Notes: generated by a model not told the origin, from the sequence alone. A stretch of DNA of 64,000 nucleotides from Bryobacteraceae bacterium (GCA_025056455.1 JANWVY010000002.1:420737-484736), one strand, 5' to 3'; shown: positions 44,815 to 54,453, counted from the first letter of the stretch. Translations and numbers: made by a program.

Positions 44815-45774
44815 ATGCAGCTAACCTGTCTTGGCTGGAACTCATTTTTTGAACAGGCGTGGGCTCAAAGCGCAAACGGGCTTCCCCCCGCCCGTGTCGT
44901 TACCGAAACAAGGGGTTTTTACCAAGCTTGGGCCGCCGATGGCATCCATTCGTTACAGCTGGCCGGCTCGCTCAAGGAGAACCGTCCGGTGACCGGCGAT
45001 TGGGTAGCTTTTGACCCTCAGGCTGCCCGCATTGAAGTCCTGCTACCCCGCCGCACGAAAGTTTCCCGCAAGAAAGCAGGACGCGCTTTTGAAGAACAGG
45101 TGCTAGCGGCCAACGTCGATGTGCTGCTGCTCGTCAACGGGCTTGATCAAGACTTTAGTGTCCGGCGTTTGGAGCGTTATCTGTTGTTGGCTCATGAAAG
45201 CGGGGCACGGCCCGTGATCGTACTGAATAAATCGGATCTTTGCGCCAACGTCGAAGAGAGGGTCCGCTTGGTGCGCGCCGTCGCCTTGGAGGCGCCCATT
45301 GTGGTGATGTCGGCCCGGGAGGCCACTTCGGTGGCGCAACTGCATGCCTATGTTCACGCCGGTGAGACGGCGGTGGTGCTGGGTTCTTCGGGCGTCGGCA
45401 AATCGACCATTACCAACCAATTGCTAGGATGCGCGCGCCAAGCGACAGGCCAGGTCCGGGCCCATGATCACCGCGGCCAGCACACCACGCGGACCCGCCA
45501 GATGTTTCTTCTCGAACAAGGTTGGCTGCTCATCGATACGCCGGGAATTCGCGAGCTCGAGCCCTGGGCTTCCACAGAAAGCGCCACTTACGTCTTTCGC
45601 GACATTTACGAGGCGGCTGCGAATTGTCGCTTTCGCGATTGCCGCCACCAGTCTGAACCCGGTTGCGCGGTCCGGGAGGCAGTTTCTTGCGACCGCCTGG
45701 CGGCGTTCCACAAGTTGATGGAAGAGCTCGCCGAGCTCGAGCGGCGGATGGGGAAGCTGGGCCGGCGGAGCTAA
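44815..45774 (+). CDS. rsgA: Ribosome small subunit-dependent GTPase A
   Basis: A 319-residue circularly permuted GTPase acting in 30S maturation. An N-terminal OB-fold at about 25-80 precedes the permuted G domain: NKSD (G4, 138-141) comes before the P-loop GSSGVGKST (190-198) and DTPGIREL (G3). The C-terminal zinc domain has CRFRDCRHQSEPGCAV. Length and order match the family. It is tightly spaced behind the HlyD-type gene and followed 143 bases later by the methylmalonyl-CoA genes. Confidence 0.95.
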   Translation: MQLTCLGWNSFFEQAWAQSANGLPPARVVTETRGFYQAWAADGIHSLQLAGSLKENRPVTGDWVAFDPQAARIEVLLPRRTKVSRKKAGRAFEEQVLAANVDVLLLVNGLDQDFSVRRLERYLLLAHESGARPVIVLNKSDLCANVEERVRLVRAVALEAPIVVMSAREATSVAQLHAYVHAGETAVVLGSSGVGKSTITNQLLGCARQATGQVRAHDHRGQHTTRTRQMFLLEQGWLLIDTPGIRELEPWASTESATYVFRDIYEAAANCRFRDCRHQSEPGCAVREAVSCDRLAAFHKLMEELAELERRMGKLGRRS

Positions 45775-45917
45775 GCGCGGCGAGCGCCTTTCTGCATGGA
45801 GGGCAGACTTGAGCGGTGAGCTGGGGTAGCGTTGCCCGCTCCCCTACAAGATGATGAATTCGCTACTCTGGAAACGGAGCCACGCACATCCAGAATACCG
45901 AAGAACGGCATTAGGGC

Positions 45918-46397
45918 GTGTTTCCCGAGGAGGAAGAGCCGTTGTCGTCGCCGCCGCAAATCCCTGGCATTCTTTTCGTAGACCACATCGCGATTGCTGT
46001 GCCGCCTGGCCAGCTCGAAGCGCAACTGGCTTGCTATCGCGCGCTCGGCTTCACGGAGATTCACCGCGAAGACGTTTTGGGCAAAGACCAGGTCCGGGAA
46101 GTGCTTCTGCGCATTGGTGATGGGCCGAACCTTCTCCAGCTGCTCGAACCTCTTTCGAAGGACTCCCCGGTAGCGCGGCAGCTCGAAAAGCTCGGCGGGC
46201 GCCCGGGGTTTGCGCATGTGGCCTATCGCGTCAACAGCGCGCAGCAAGCTTTCGAGGCTTTGAAAGCGGCTGGCTTTCAAATCCTCGACGAGGCTCCGCG
46301 CAAGGGCTCACGAGGAACCACGGTCTTCTTCGTGCATCCCAAATCCGGAGCCCAAGCTCCCTTGGGTTATCTCGTCGAGATCGTGGAGGCCGCATGA
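45918..46397 (+). CDS. mce: Methylmalonyl-CoA epimerase
   Basis: A 159-residue VOC-fold enzyme that interconverts (S)- and (R)-methylmalonyl-CoA. Metal ligands and core motifs: FVDHIAIAV (His), LLRIGDGPNLLQLLEPL, RPGFAHVAYRVNS (His) and LGYLVEIVE (Glu). The start is GTG 45918; the acidic N-terminal stretch MFPEEEEPLSS is not conserved, so a start slightly downstream is possible. Its stop overlaps the mutA start by four bases (ATGA), so epimerase and mutase are made together. Confidence 0.93.
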   Translation: MFPEEEEPLSSPPQIPGILFVDHIAIAVPPGQLEAQLACYRALGFTEIHREDVLGKDQVREVLLRIGDGPNLLQLLEPLSKDSPVARQLEKLGGRPGFAHVAYRVNSAQQAFEALKAAGFQILDEAPRKGSRGTTVFFVHPKSGAQAPLGYLVEIVEAA

Positions 46398-47764
46398 AGC
46401 TCGGTTTTCCAGCGGTTTCCCGAGCCCAATGGGAGGCGCAAGTCCGGGCCGATCTCAAGGAGACCGATTGGGAGCAGCGCCTGGTGTGGAAAACACCAGA
46501 AGGCCTCTGCGTCCGCCCTTACTACACGCTGGAAGACATGGCCAGCCTGACCATTCCTCTCGATTCGGTTCCCGGCGTCTTCCCCTTCCTTCGAGGTAAT
46601 GGTCAAAGCTGGCGGATCGCCCCAGCTGGCGAAGAACCCTCAGCCCAAATTGACGCCTCCCAGTTTCAAGAGCAGGGTGCGAATACGGTGGAAGAACTCG
46701 CGCTGGCTTTAGCGGCGAGCGTTGAGTGGCTGGCAAATTCTGAGCAGCCGCTGCATCAGGCCGCGCAACAACTGATCGTGCGTTACGGGGTGAGCACTTC
46801 TTTTTTTCTTGAAATCGCTAAACTGCGTGCCGCAAGGCTGCTTTTTTCTTGCGCTTTTCAGGCTTTTGAGCCGACCGATCCGGCAGCGGCTTCTCTGCAT
46901 ATCCACGCCGTTACGGCGCGTTGGAATAAATCGCTGCTGGACCGTCCAAACAATTTGCTCCGAGCGACCGTAGAGGCTTTGGCCGCGGTGCTGGGCGGAG
47001 CCAATTGGGTGACCGTTCGCGCGGATTGGATTGAACCGCGCTTTGCGCGCAACGTTTTGCTAATTCTCCGCGAGGAAAGCCATCTCGATCGGGTTTTAGA
47101 CCCAGCTGGAGGCGCGTGGTATGTCGAGGCGCTTACCGACTTGTTAGCGCGCGAATCTTGGAAACGTTTTCAGGAACTGGAGGCGCGTGGCGGTTTTTCT
47201 GCTCTGCGCGAATCTGGAGAGCTTGAAGCCATGCTTACGGCCTCACGCCAAGCCAAGCAGATGGCGTATGCCTTGCGCCGGGCGACACTGGTAGGAGTCA
47301 ACCATTATCCGGCTTCCAGTGAACCCCTTATGGAGCTACCCGGAGAAGAGGCAAGCTGGCGCGCAGCTGGCGTCTTTGAGCGGATTCGGATGCGAACGGA
47401 GCGCCATGTCGCCGCTGGCGGTCGACGTCCTAAGGTGCTCCTGCTTGAAGTGGGAGATTTGAAGATGCGCCGGGCGCGTTCCAATTTTTGCCGCAATTTT
47501 TTAGGCTGCGCTGGTTTTGAGATTTCCGCGGGGACGGCGTTAGAACCCGCGGATTTAGTTGTTCTCTGCAGCTCCGATGAGGAGTATCCCAGAGTCATCG
47601 AGCAAGTGGTTTCGCAAACGCGGGCTCCGGTGTTAATCGCAGGTTATCCCAAAGAGAGCATCGCTAGGCTAGAAGCTGGCGGCGCAGCAGGGTTTCTTTA
47701 CTTAGGTAGCAATTTGGTAGACACGCTCGAATGCTGGCAAACACAGCTCGGAGTCGCCCCATGA
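46394..47764 (+). CDS. mutA: Methylmalonyl-CoA mutase, small (beta) subunit
   Basis: A 456-residue subunit of the heterodimeric mutase. It resembles the large subunit ([68 protein letters not shown]), but the C-terminal cobalamin-like domain lacks the DxHxxG motif: the equivalent region reads [15 protein letters not shown]. The small subunit is therefore structural, as is usual. It overlaps mce and mutB by four bases each. Confidence 0.93.
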   Translation: MKLGFPAVSRAQWEAQVRADLKETDWEQRLVWKTPEGLCVRPYYTLEDMASLTIPLDSVPGVFPFLRGNGQSWRIAPAGEEPSAQIDASQFQEQGANTVEELALALAASVEWLANSEQPLHQAAQQLIVRYGVSTSFFLEIAKLRAARLLFSCAFQAFEPTDPAAASLHIHAVTARWNKSLLDRPNNLLRATVEALAAVLGGANWVTVRADWIEPRFARNVLLILREESHLDRVLDPAGGAWYVEALTDLLARESWKRFQELEARGGFSALRESGELEAMLTASRQAKQMAYALRRATLVGVNHYPASSEPLMELPGEEASWRAAGVFERIRMRTERHVAAGGRRPKVLLLEVGDLKMRRARSNFCRNFLGCAGFEISAGTALEPADLVVLCSSDEEYPRVIEQVVSQTRAPVLIAGYPKESIARLEAGGAAGFLYLGSNLVDTLECWQTQLGVAP

Positions 47765-49965
47765 AGCCCGATTTCACGAAAATTCCCTTTTCGTTTTGTG
47801 GCGGCCAGCAAGCTTGCCGAGCTGCGTCAGGCGCCACGGCGTTGGGCGCGCCTCCAGAACCGGTTCTGGAAACGGCGGAGCAAATTCCCATCAAACGCTA
47901 CTACACGCTTCTGGACGTCGCTACCTGCGAGCATTTACACTACGCTGCTGGTATTCCCCCCTTTCTTCGTGGCCCTTATTCAACCATGTATGTCACCCAG
48001 CCCTGGACCATCCGGCAATACGCAGGGTTCTCGACTGCGGAGGAATCCAACGCGTTCTATCGCCGGAACCTCGCACAGGGGCAGAAAGGTTTATCCGTCG
48101 CCTTTGACTTAGCTACGCATCGGGGCTATGACTCCGACCACGAGCGAGTGGCGGGAGATGTCGGCAAGGCTGGCGTGGCCATCGACTCCGTTCTGGACAT
48201 GAAGATTCTGTTTGATCAAATCCCCTTAGACCAGATGTCGGTGTCGATGACCATGAATGGCGCCGTGCTGCCGATCATGGCCTTTTATATCGTGGCGGCC
48301 GAGGAGCAAGGCGTCCAACCGGATCAACTTACGGGCACCATTCAGAATGACATCCTCAAGGAATTCATGGTGCGCAACACCTATATTTACCCCCCGGGCC
48401 CGTCTATGCGAATCATCGGCGATATTTTTCGCTATTGCGCTCAAAAGATGCCCAAGTTTAACTGCATTTCCATTTCGGGCTACCACATGCAGGAGGCAGG
48501 CGCGAGCGCGGATCTGGAGCTCGCCTACACGCTGGCCGACGGTTTGGAATATCTGCGCACGGGCCTCGCCGCTGGACTGGACATTGATCAATTTGCGCCC
48601 CGGTTGAGCTTCTTCTGGGGCATTGGCATGAATTTCTTCATGGAAATCGCCAAGCTCCGGGCGGCCAGGCTGCTGTGGGCGAAACTCGTGCAACAGTTCC
48701 ACCCCAAAAATCCGAAATCCATGGCGCTGCGCGCGCACTGTCAAACCTCGGGCTGGAGCCTGGCCGCCCAGGATCCATTTAACAACGTCATTCGCACCAT
48801 GATTGAAGCTTTGGCTGCGGTCTTCGGTCATACTCAATCGCTGCACACCAATGCTCTAGATGAAGCGATTGCCTTACCCACCGATTTTTCCGCCCGAATC
48901 GCCCGCAACACGCAAATCTTACTTCAAGAGGAGACAGCGATTCCGCGCGTGATTGATCCGTGGGGTGGAAGCTATTACGTTGAGTCGCTCACCCGCGAGT
49001 TGATGTTGCGCGCCTGGCAACACATCGAGGAAATCGAGGCCCTGGGAGGAATGGTGAAGGCCATCGAGGCTGGGCTGCCGAAGCTGCGAATCGAGGAGGC
49101 AGCAGCCCGGAAGCAAGCACGCATCGACTCCGGGCGCGATCACATTGTCGGGGTAAACGCCTACCCTGCGGAGCAGGAAACACCGCTTGAGGTGCTTCAA
49201 GTGGACAATCGCAAAGTGCGGCAACAGCAACTGGAAAGACTCAACCAGCTCAAGCGTACGCGAGATGCGGCCGCAGTTGAGGCGGCGCTTTCCGCCCTCA
49301 CCAAGTGCGCAGAGAGCGGCGAGGGCAACCTGCTTGAACTGGCGGTCGAGGCCGCCCGAAAACGCGCAACACTTGGCGAAATCAGCACCGCGCTAGAGAA
49401 AGTGTTCGGCCGTTACCAGGCCCAAACGACGACCCTTACGGGCGTCTACGCGGCTGAAAGCCGTCAAGATGACCGTTTCCAGGCAGTGCGCAAGTTAGTG
49501 GAGAAGTTTCGCAGTTTGGAAGGGCGGCCGCCCCGCATTCTCGTGGCGAAATTAGGTCAGGACGGCCATGACCGTGGCGCGAAGGTGGTCGCTAGCGCCT
49601 TTGCGGATTTCGGTTTTGACGTGGATGTTGGTCCGTTGTTTCAAACGCCACAAGAAGTCGCCCAGCAAGCTGCGGAGAACGACGTTCACGTAATTGGTGT
49701 TTCCACGCTGGCAGGAGCGCATAATACCTTGGTGCCCCAGCTTACTGAAGAACTGGAGAAGCTCGGGCGCGAGGATATTCTCATTGTCGTGGGTGGCGTG
49801 ATCCCGCCGCAAGACTACGAGGCCCTTCACCGAGCCGGCGCTTCGGCGGTATTTGGGCCAGGAACGGTTATCCCCCAGGCGGCTCAAAGAGTTCTCGAGT
49901 TGCTCCTCGAACGTTTGGCCTCTCCGCCTCTGGTAAAGCAGGGACATCACTCCCAAATTTCTTAA
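47761..49965 (+). CDS. mutB: Methylmalonyl-CoA mutase, large (alpha) subunit
   Basis: A 734-residue catalytic subunit converting methylmalonyl-CoA to succinyl-CoA with adenosylcobalamin. Motifs: [53 protein letters not shown], and [20 protein letters not shown]. In the C-terminal cobalamin domain DGHDRG at 601-606 provides axial ligand His603, with [16 protein letters not shown] following. ATG 47761 overlaps the mutA stop. The operon handles propionyl-CoA from odd-chain or branched-chain catabolism. No cobalamin riboswitch was recognised upstream of mce. Confidence 0.97.
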   Translation: MKPDFTKIPFSFCGGQQACRAASGATALGAPPEPVLETAEQIPIKRYYTLLDVATCEHLHYAAGIPPFLRGPYSTMYVTQPWTIRQYAGFSTAEESNAFYRRNLAQGQKGLSVAFDLATHRGYDSDHERVAGDVGKAGVAIDSVLDMKILFDQIPLDQMSVSMTMNGAVLPIMAFYIVAAEEQGVQPDQLTGTIQNDILKEFMVRNTYIYPPGPSMRIIGDIFRYCAQKMPKFNCISISGYHMQEAGASADLELAYTLADGLEYLRTGLAAGLDIDQFAPRLSFFWGIGMNFFMEIAKLRAARLLWAKLVQQFHPKNPKSMALRAHCQTSGWSLAAQDPFNNVIRTMIEALAAVFGHTQSLHTNALDEAIALPTDFSARIARNTQILLQEETAIPRVIDPWGGSYYVESLTRELMLRAWQHIEEIEALGGMVKAIEAGLPKLRIEEAAARKQARIDSGRDHIVGVNAYPAEQETPLEVLQVDNRKVRQQQLERLNQLKRTRDAAAVEAALSALTKCAESGEGNLLELAVEAARKRATLGEISTALEKVFGRYQAQTTTLTGVYAAESRQDDRFQAVRKLVEKFRSLEGRPPRILVAKLGQDGHDRGAKVVASAFADFGFDVDVGPLFQTPQEVAQQAAENDVHVIGVSTLAGAHNTLVPQLTEELEKLGREDILIVVGGVIPPQDYEALHRAGASAVFGPGTVIPQAAQRVLELLLERLASPPLVKQGHHSQIS

Positions 49966-50010
49966 CGAGCCAGGCCAGCTTTTGGCATTTTTGAACTGGG
50001 TCCGGCAGCG

Positions 50011-50304
50011 ATGTTTCTCACTCCCCGAACCGTACTGATCGCGATCGTAGTCTTCTGGACGTTGGTCGCCCTTCGTCTCATCCGCAGTCCCAGCAATCAC
50101 GTATCGTTCAATTATCTTTGGTTGCTACCTCTGTTCATTTTGGGTGCTGGGGTCGGGTTTTGGCGGCGCGACACCACCCCAGGGCGGGTCACGATTGTGG
50201 CCTGTTTTTTCTCGATCATCTTGCTGCTGCTGATGTTTTTCTTTAACGTGCTCGTACCCGAGGTTGTCTGGATTCGGAGGGGAATGCCGCAACGCCCTTT
50301 CTAG
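50011..50304 (+). CDS. Small membrane protein of unknown function
   Basis: A 97-residue hydrophobic protein with three predicted membrane segments: TVLIAIVVFWTLVALRLI, YLWLLPLFILGAGVGFW and VTIVACFFSIILLLLMFFFN. It has no recognised motif. It starts 45 bases after mutB on the same strand. Protein-like hydrophobicity supports a real gene, but coding is not certain. Confidence 0.55.
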   Translation: MFLTPRTVLIAIVVFWTLVALRLIRSPSNHVSFNYLWLLPLFILGAGVGFWRRDTTPGRVTIVACFFSIILLLLMFFFNVLVPEVVWIRRGMPQRPF

Positions 50305-50636
50305 GTGGCTTTTGTGATCTCACGGGTTGCGCAGCTGCCGATTCAGGTAGGGCACTGTTTGATTCTTGGCTCTGGGAATTTGATGGATTCCGAGAAAAAA
50401 TGGAGGCGGATTGAGGATCCGCCTCCTAAACCAATCGCAGGATTCAAACCGGCGGCCTGTGCGCTCATTCACTGGCCGAGCTGAATCCGTAGAGGAAACC
50501 ACTCACAGAAGCCACTCATCGCGGGGTTGGAAGGTTCACCCTCCCCCCCAAGGTGTTTTTCGGCAGGAACGAGAACAACTTTAGTGGAGCGAGGTGGTTT
50601 CTTGCAGATTTGAGCCTGGTGGGAGAAAGCAAGCGC
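50305..50636. other. Intergenic region without a gene
   Basis: A 332-base stretch between the small membrane protein and the glycine-zipper gene. It contains a minus-strand terminator (50395-50426) and, just upstream of it on the minus strand, a tRNA T-arm-like segment (GCCGG-TTTGAAT-CCTGC, about 50432-50448). I could not fold a complete tRNA around it. An open frame at 50320-50502 across this segment is judged a shadow. Confidence 0.5.
50395..50426 (-). terminator. Rho-independent terminator, minus strand
   Basis: GGAGGCGGAT (50402-50411) and ATCCGCCTCC (50417-50426) form a ten-pair stem with a five-base loop; six T follow on the minus strand after one base. It may end the transcript of the glycine-zipper gene at 50637 or a small RNA. 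Confidence 0.8.
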
Positions 50637-51194
50637 CTAGTTCAGCCTCAGGGGCTGTCCGAGCTGGAAGGTGAGGCGTGTCTCGGAGGGAATCCGGACG
50701 GCCTCTCCCCGAGTGAGAATTTGATAGGCACCACCTGCGCCTGCACCCGCAGCGGCGCCAATGGCCGCTCCCTTTCCTCCCCCAGCGATTGCTCCAATCA
50801 TCGCTCCGAGGGCAGCGCCAGCACCCACGAGCCATCCGGTTCGTTTGGTTTGGGATTTTCCCGCCAGAACAGCCTCCGAAGCAGACACTTCGTAAGTTTT
50901 CCCGTTGTGTTCAACGGAAACGAGCGCGAGAATCAATTCCGCCCGGCCCGTAAACACGCCACCTGAGCGAGACTCAACCAGCCGGGTTATGGCGTCCTTG
51001 CCTTTCTCGAGCACCACCTTGCCGTCAACGACGACCGGCTCATCCAGCGTCGCGCGAAAAGTTTGGCCCACGGAATGGGTTTTACTGTCGACCCCCTCCA
51101 CCAGACGCACGGTCAGCTTGGTTCCGGTCGGGATGACCGGCTCAGCAGACACTCCCCAGCTTGCGACAAGGAACGCCGCAGCCATCCATTTCAT
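50637..51194 (-). CDS. Secreted glycine-zipper protein
   Basis: A 185-residue exported protein: signal peptide MKWMAAAFLVASWGVSA, a beta-rich domain (IPTGTKLTVRLVEGVDSKTHSVGQTF; GRAELILALVSVEHNGKTYEV) and a glycine zipper (LVGAGAALGAMIGAIAGGGK then GAAIGAAAGAGAGGAY). ATG 51194 has GGAGG upstream; the longer frame to 51275 is not used. Glycine zippers often insert into or associate with membranes. A different glycine-zipper gene lies at 56851. Function unknown. Confidence 0.8.
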   Translation of the reverse strand: MKWMAAAFLVASWGVSAEPVIPTGTKLTVRLVEGVDSKTHSVGQTFRATLDEPVVVDGKVVLEKGKDAITRLVESRSGGVFTGRAELILALVSVEHNGKTYEVSASEAVLAGKSQTKRTGWLVGAGAALGAMIGAIAGGGKGAAIGAAAGAGAGGAYQILTRGEAVRIPSETRLTFQLGQPLRLN

Positions 51195-51278
51195 TTGAGT
51201 TACCTCCGTTACAGAGAACAAATGCTTGCTTTTGATGGATGGAAGCGGTTGTGTTTGGGTTTCGCGCCACGACAAGAA

Positions 51279-51638
51279 TTAGCGCAGCTGTGCGCGGATG
51301 GCATCGAGAGCGAGCGCCGCGGCATGTTTGGATTCTGGCGCGAGTCCCCCAACAAGCGCTTCGAGATCGGTGGTTTTTAGGGTTCGGAGCTCTTCCCGCG
51401 TTTTGCCTTCCATCCATTCCGCTACAGCACTGCCAACGCCGATTGAAGCCGAACAGCCTCGAACCTGGAAACGCACCGCCACCGCCTTGTCCTGCTCCCA
51501 CCGGACCGACAAACGAAGTAGATCCCCACAGGCGGGATTCATCACCTCGACCGTCCGCGCTGGACTTGGCAGCTCCCCGACGTTTCTCGGGTTCTGAAAA
51601 TGATCGAGCAACTTCGCGCTGGGCATGTTCAGAATCAT
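51279..51638 (-). CDS. NifU/IscU-like Fe-S scaffold lacking the third cysteine
   Basis: A 119-residue protein with the IscU fold. It begins LLDHFQNPRNVGELP, carries Cys37 and Asp39 (NPACGD) and Cys62 (RGCSASIGVGSA), but at the third cluster ligand (KxHC in IscU, position 106) reads ESKHAAALALDAI, with Ala106. The cluster-binding site is thus incomplete. It could use another ligand, work with a partner, or carry a labile cluster or a non-assembly role. It is divergent from the radical SAM gene. I leave the symbol empty because it does not fully match NifU or IscU. Confidence 0.82.
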   Translation of the reverse strand: MILNMPSAKLLDHFQNPRNVGELPSPARTVEVMNPACGDLLRLSVRWEQDKAVAVRFQVRGCSASIGVGSAVAEWMEGKTREELRTLKTTDLEALVGGLAPESKHAAALALDAIRAQLR

Positions 51639-51711
51639 CGCATACAGGCGGTGCGTTCGCTCTGGCCTGGCGCTTTCCTGCGATCCGCGGTTCGGCCCTT
51701 CGCCTGCGTAT

Positions 51712-51717
51712 TACAAT
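51712..51717 (+). promoter_or_regulatory. -10-like element TACAAT upstream of radical SAM gene
   Basis: TACAAT ends 12 bases before ATG 51730, so the mRNA leader would be only about six bases. The upstream open frame from 51625 is thus considered non-coding. Confidence 0.4.
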
Positions 51718-51729
51718 GGCGGATGCGGG

Positions 51730-52887
51730 ATGGCATCTTACTTCCAAATTGTCCGTCAGCGGGTGCGCCAGCGCCAGTTTCGTTCTCTATTCCTGTTTGT
51801 CACTTCACGCTGTAACTCGCGCTGCCGCACCTGCTTCTATTTTGACCAGTTAAACCGGCGCGACGATTTAAGCTTCGATCAAATCCGAACCATCTCGCAG
51901 ACAGCGCCTCCGTTTGAGAAACTCTGGCTTTCTGGCGGCGAGCCATTTCTCCGGCCGGAGTTAGCCGAAATCGTCATCCTCTTCGCCCGTCAGAATGGCG
52001 TCCGGAACGTCAACCTTCCCACGAATGGACTGCTGCCGGACAAAATCTTCGCCGCCCTCGACCGCATCCTCTGCGAGGCTCCTGATCTGACAATCGACCT
52101 TAATTTCTCGCTGGACGGCTTATCCGAAACCCATGACTTCATTCGTGGTGTCCCCGAGAATTTTCGGCGTACCCTCAAAACCATTTCGGAAGCCGAGCGA
52201 CGCTATCGCGGCATTTATCGTCTTCGACGAAATGTACTTACGGTAATTACGAGTCAAAACTACTACGAGTTAGTTCAACTTGCCAGGCAACTTGCTGCTG
52301 AGGCGAACCTTGACGGACATTACTTTGAGGCTCTTCGCGGCGTCACTCCGGATCAAACGCTCAAACAACTTACTACGGAACAACTCCGCGATTTACACCG
52401 TAGGCTGATGCCGATTCACCGTCACTATGCGCGCAAACTGTTTGCCCGCTATCCGCCCTGGGTTCAACATCTCGCCACAGTTTACTATTTGGGGAATCTC
52501 CGTTTACACTTTGACCTCCACGAACAGTGCTTCGACAAACCCCGTCCCTGGCCCATGCCATGCACTGCGGGCCAAACGACGCTCGTCGTCGATCACAACG
52601 GGAAGTTTCGAGCGTGTGAGTTGCGGGGTGTTGTGGGAGACTTACGGGAATATGACTATGACGTGAGGGCAGCGCTTGCCTCCCGGGCCATGAAGGCCGA
52701 GATCGCCGCCATCCGTCAAGCCAACTGCTGGTGTACCCACAGTTGCTTCATTCAGGAAAGCTCGAAATTCTCACCCCGTGTACAGCTCTTCACCATTCCC
52801 TGGGCGTGGTGGCGCCAGCGGGGAGAGCAGCTCGCCGACCTGCCAGCAGAACAACTTAAACAGTTCCGGAATCTGGAGATCACCTGA
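51730..52887 (+). CDS. Radical SAM protein with C-terminal cysteine cluster (SPASM-like)
   Basis: A 385-residue enzyme. Cys28, Cys32 and Cys35 (SRCNSRCRTC) form the CxxxCxxC site of the S-adenosylmethionine [4Fe-4S] cluster, followed by WLSGGEPFLRPEL and NVNLPTNGLL and a TIM-barrel core. The C-terminal part has MPCTAGQTTLVVDHNGKFRACELRG and ANCWCTHSCF, suggesting extra Fe-S ligands as in SPASM proteins. The substrate is unknown: peptide modification or a small-molecule step are both possible, and no precursor peptide was recognised nearby. The last base of its stop overlaps the NUDIX ATG. Confidence 0.88.
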   Translation: MASYFQIVRQRVRQRQFRSLFLFVTSRCNSRCRTCFYFDQLNRRDDLSFDQIRTISQTAPPFEKLWLSGGEPFLRPELAEIVILFARQNGVRNVNLPTNGLLPDKIFAALDRILCEAPDLTIDLNFSLDGLSETHDFIRGVPENFRRTLKTISEAERRYRGIYRLRRNVLTVITSQNYYELVQLARQLAAEANLDGHYFEALRGVTPDQTLKQLTTEQLRDLHRRLMPIHRHYARKLFARYPPWVQHLATVYYLGNLRLHFDLHEQCFDKPRPWPMPCTAGQTTLVVDHNGKFRACELRGVVGDLREYDYDVRAALASRAMKAEIAAIRQANCWCTHSCFIQESSKFSPRVQLFTIPWAWWRQRGEQLADLPAEQLKQFRNLEIT

Positions 52888-53441
52888 TGGCCAAGGTGTA
52901 CCGAATTCCCGTCGTGGCGGGCGTGCTCGAGAAAAATGGCCGCATTCTGATTGCGCAGCGCAAAGACAGCGACCGCCACGCCTTGAAATGGGAGTTTCCG
53001 GGCGGCAAAGTCGAAAAGGGCGAATCACCCCGTCAAGCTCTCACCCGGGAGCTACGCGAGGAACTTGGCATCCATGCGGTTGTGGGAAGGGAGTTGAGCC
53101 GCTACGAATTCCCTTACCCTCGAGGCGCGACAATTCTTCTCATTTTTCTTGAAGTAAAAAGTTATCGCGGAGAGTTACGAAATAGTATCTTCCAGCAAAT
53201 CCGGTGGGAAGAGAGATCTAAGTTACCCGAGTATGACTTTTTAGAAGGAGATAAAGATTTTGTGAGAAGGCTTGCGCAAGGCGAGTTTCCCCGAACCTCC
53301 CGCCCAACCGATCGGAGCAAGAAACCAGCTTCGGTCCTGCGCCGAAACTCCAGCCCGCGCAGACCGACAGCAAAGGCCGATCTGCCCCCTGCACCAGAGG
53401 ACTCTGATCAGGCACGATCCGAAAGTAGAACCCCTGAGTGA
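52887..53441 (+). CDS. NUDIX hydrolase, MutT-like, with C-terminal tail
   Basis: A 184-residue protein. The NUDIX box reads GGKVEKGESPRQALTRELRE followed by ELG, satisfying GX5EX7REUXEEXGU. The flanking GVLEKNGRILIAQRKDSDRH and LKWEFPG match 8-oxo-dGTP or (5-hydroxy/methyl-)CTP diphosphatases. The core ends near residue 130; the last 50 residues are basic and Pro/Ser-rich and likely disordered. It is joined to the radical SAM gene by a one-base overlap (TGATG). Substrate not assigned; symbol left empty. Confidence 0.9.
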   Translation: MAKVYRIPVVAGVLEKNGRILIAQRKDSDRHALKWEFPGGKVEKGESPRQALTRELREELGIHAVVGRELSRYEFPYPRGATILLIFLEVKSYRGELRNSIFQQIRWEERSKLPEYDFLEGDKDFVRRLAQGEFPRTSRPTDRSKKPASVLRRNSSPRRPTAKADLPPAPEDSDQARSESRTPE

Positions 53442-53688
53442 CCAGATCGCTAAGTCACTGGATCCCGCCGGGTTCCCTTCTTCCCTGCACCGTCAATCGA
53501 CGGTAACATCGGGTAAATACCTGAGTAACATCCCCCCATTTTTAACGGTTGACCACCCATTTTGGGGCAGGATTTTTTCCTTGGCCAATAGCTAGGACTG
53601 TTGTACCATCAAAGCGGCGCCAGCCTCTGCTCCAGTAGGTTGTGCGTACCACCCTTGGGTATAGTCAGGTGTATTTCGGAGGTAGTAC
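53442..53688. other. Intergenic region with two short hairpins
   Basis: This 247-base gap holds AGTGAC (53437-53442) paired with GTCACT (53454-53459), overlapping the NUDIX stop, and ACCGTC (53489-53494) with GACGGT (53499-53504). TATAGT (53660-53665) and GGAGG (53678-53682) serve the PEP-CTERM gene downstream. No gene seen. Confidence 0.45.
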
Positions 53689-54453
53689 TTGTCCCGAGTT
53701 GATTATTTGGCAAAGGCGAAGAAATTCATGGAGACCGCAGCTCGTCAAGCGGCGCTGGTGATCGTCCCCCTGGCGGCGGCCGTCCAAGCAGAAGCCTCAG
53801 TCATCCTACCCACAAGTAATCCCACATGCAATGCATGGGTGTCTGGCCAGGAAGATATTAGTGCTGTGGAGTGTACGGCTGCCGCAAAACAGTTACCCCC
53901 GGCAGCGAATGGAATTACGGGAGTAAAACTCTATCTTGGCGATCCAGGTAATTCGATCACATTTTTCTCCGGTAACTTGGCATCGATTGTGTTATCCACC
54001 AACGGGATGGTGTCTGGCTCCATCGCCTCTGGGATGTTGATACCGCTTGGGTACAGTTTTCGCGTTGATGGGCCGGGGCAACTCCGATTCTGGACCCTCG
54101 CATTCACCCTGTTCTCTGCGGGCGGCGGAGCTGTTGCGAATACGACGGTGGAGGATCAGAGCGGCACGATGGGCTCGATTTCGGGCGTGACCGAAATGAT
54201 CATGATGCAAGACTTCAGCGATTCGGACCTGCGTGTGGAGGCAGCGTTACAACTCAGCTGGGTTTCCGATACGGGTTCGTTGCAGTTGACCATCCCTTCA
54301 GATTCTTTCGATTTCAATGTTACCGGGGCAAGCGACATTCCGGAGCCGGCGTCGATTTCGCTGACCGTGGCAGGCCTCGCGGCGCTCGGTTGGCAACTGG
54401 TGAGGCGGCGGAAGGATTGGCGAGAGTGGTTCGAGCTGCGAAGAATTTCTTGA
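53689..54453 (+). CDS. PEP-CTERM sorting domain protein
   Basis: A 254-residue exported protein starting at TTG 53689 (GGAGG six bases upstream). The signal peptide is AALVIVPLAAAVQAEA, after a longer N-region than usual (about 24 residues). The C-terminal anchor is DIPEPASISLTVAGLAALG then WQLVRRRKDW, followed by a 12-residue extension (EWFELRRIS) beyond the basic cluster. The body is Ser/Thr/Gly-rich with three Cys and no catalytic motif. Exosortase processing is expected; no exosortase gene lies in the window. Confidence 0.82.
   Translation: MSRVDYLAKAKKFMETAARQAALVIVPLAAAVQAEASVILPTSNPTCNAWVSGQEDISAVECTAAAKQLPPAANGITGVKLYLGDPGNSITFFSGNLASIVLSTNGMVSGSIASGMLIPLGYSFRVDGPGQLRFWTLAFTLFSAGGGAVANTTVEDQSGTMGSISGVTEMIMMQDFSDSDLRVEAALQLSWVSDTGSLQLTIPSDSFDFNVTGASDIPEPASISLTVAGLAALGWQLVRRRKDWREWFELRRIS

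Noticed and set aside
45775-45917. Cobalamin riboswitch before the methylmalonyl-CoA genes
   Set aside because: Expected because the mutase uses cobalamin, but the region is too short and no recognisable B12-box was found.
50320-50502. 60-residue minus-strand frame
   Set aside because: It crosses a terminator hairpin and the T-arm-like segment; composition is typical of translated structured RNA.
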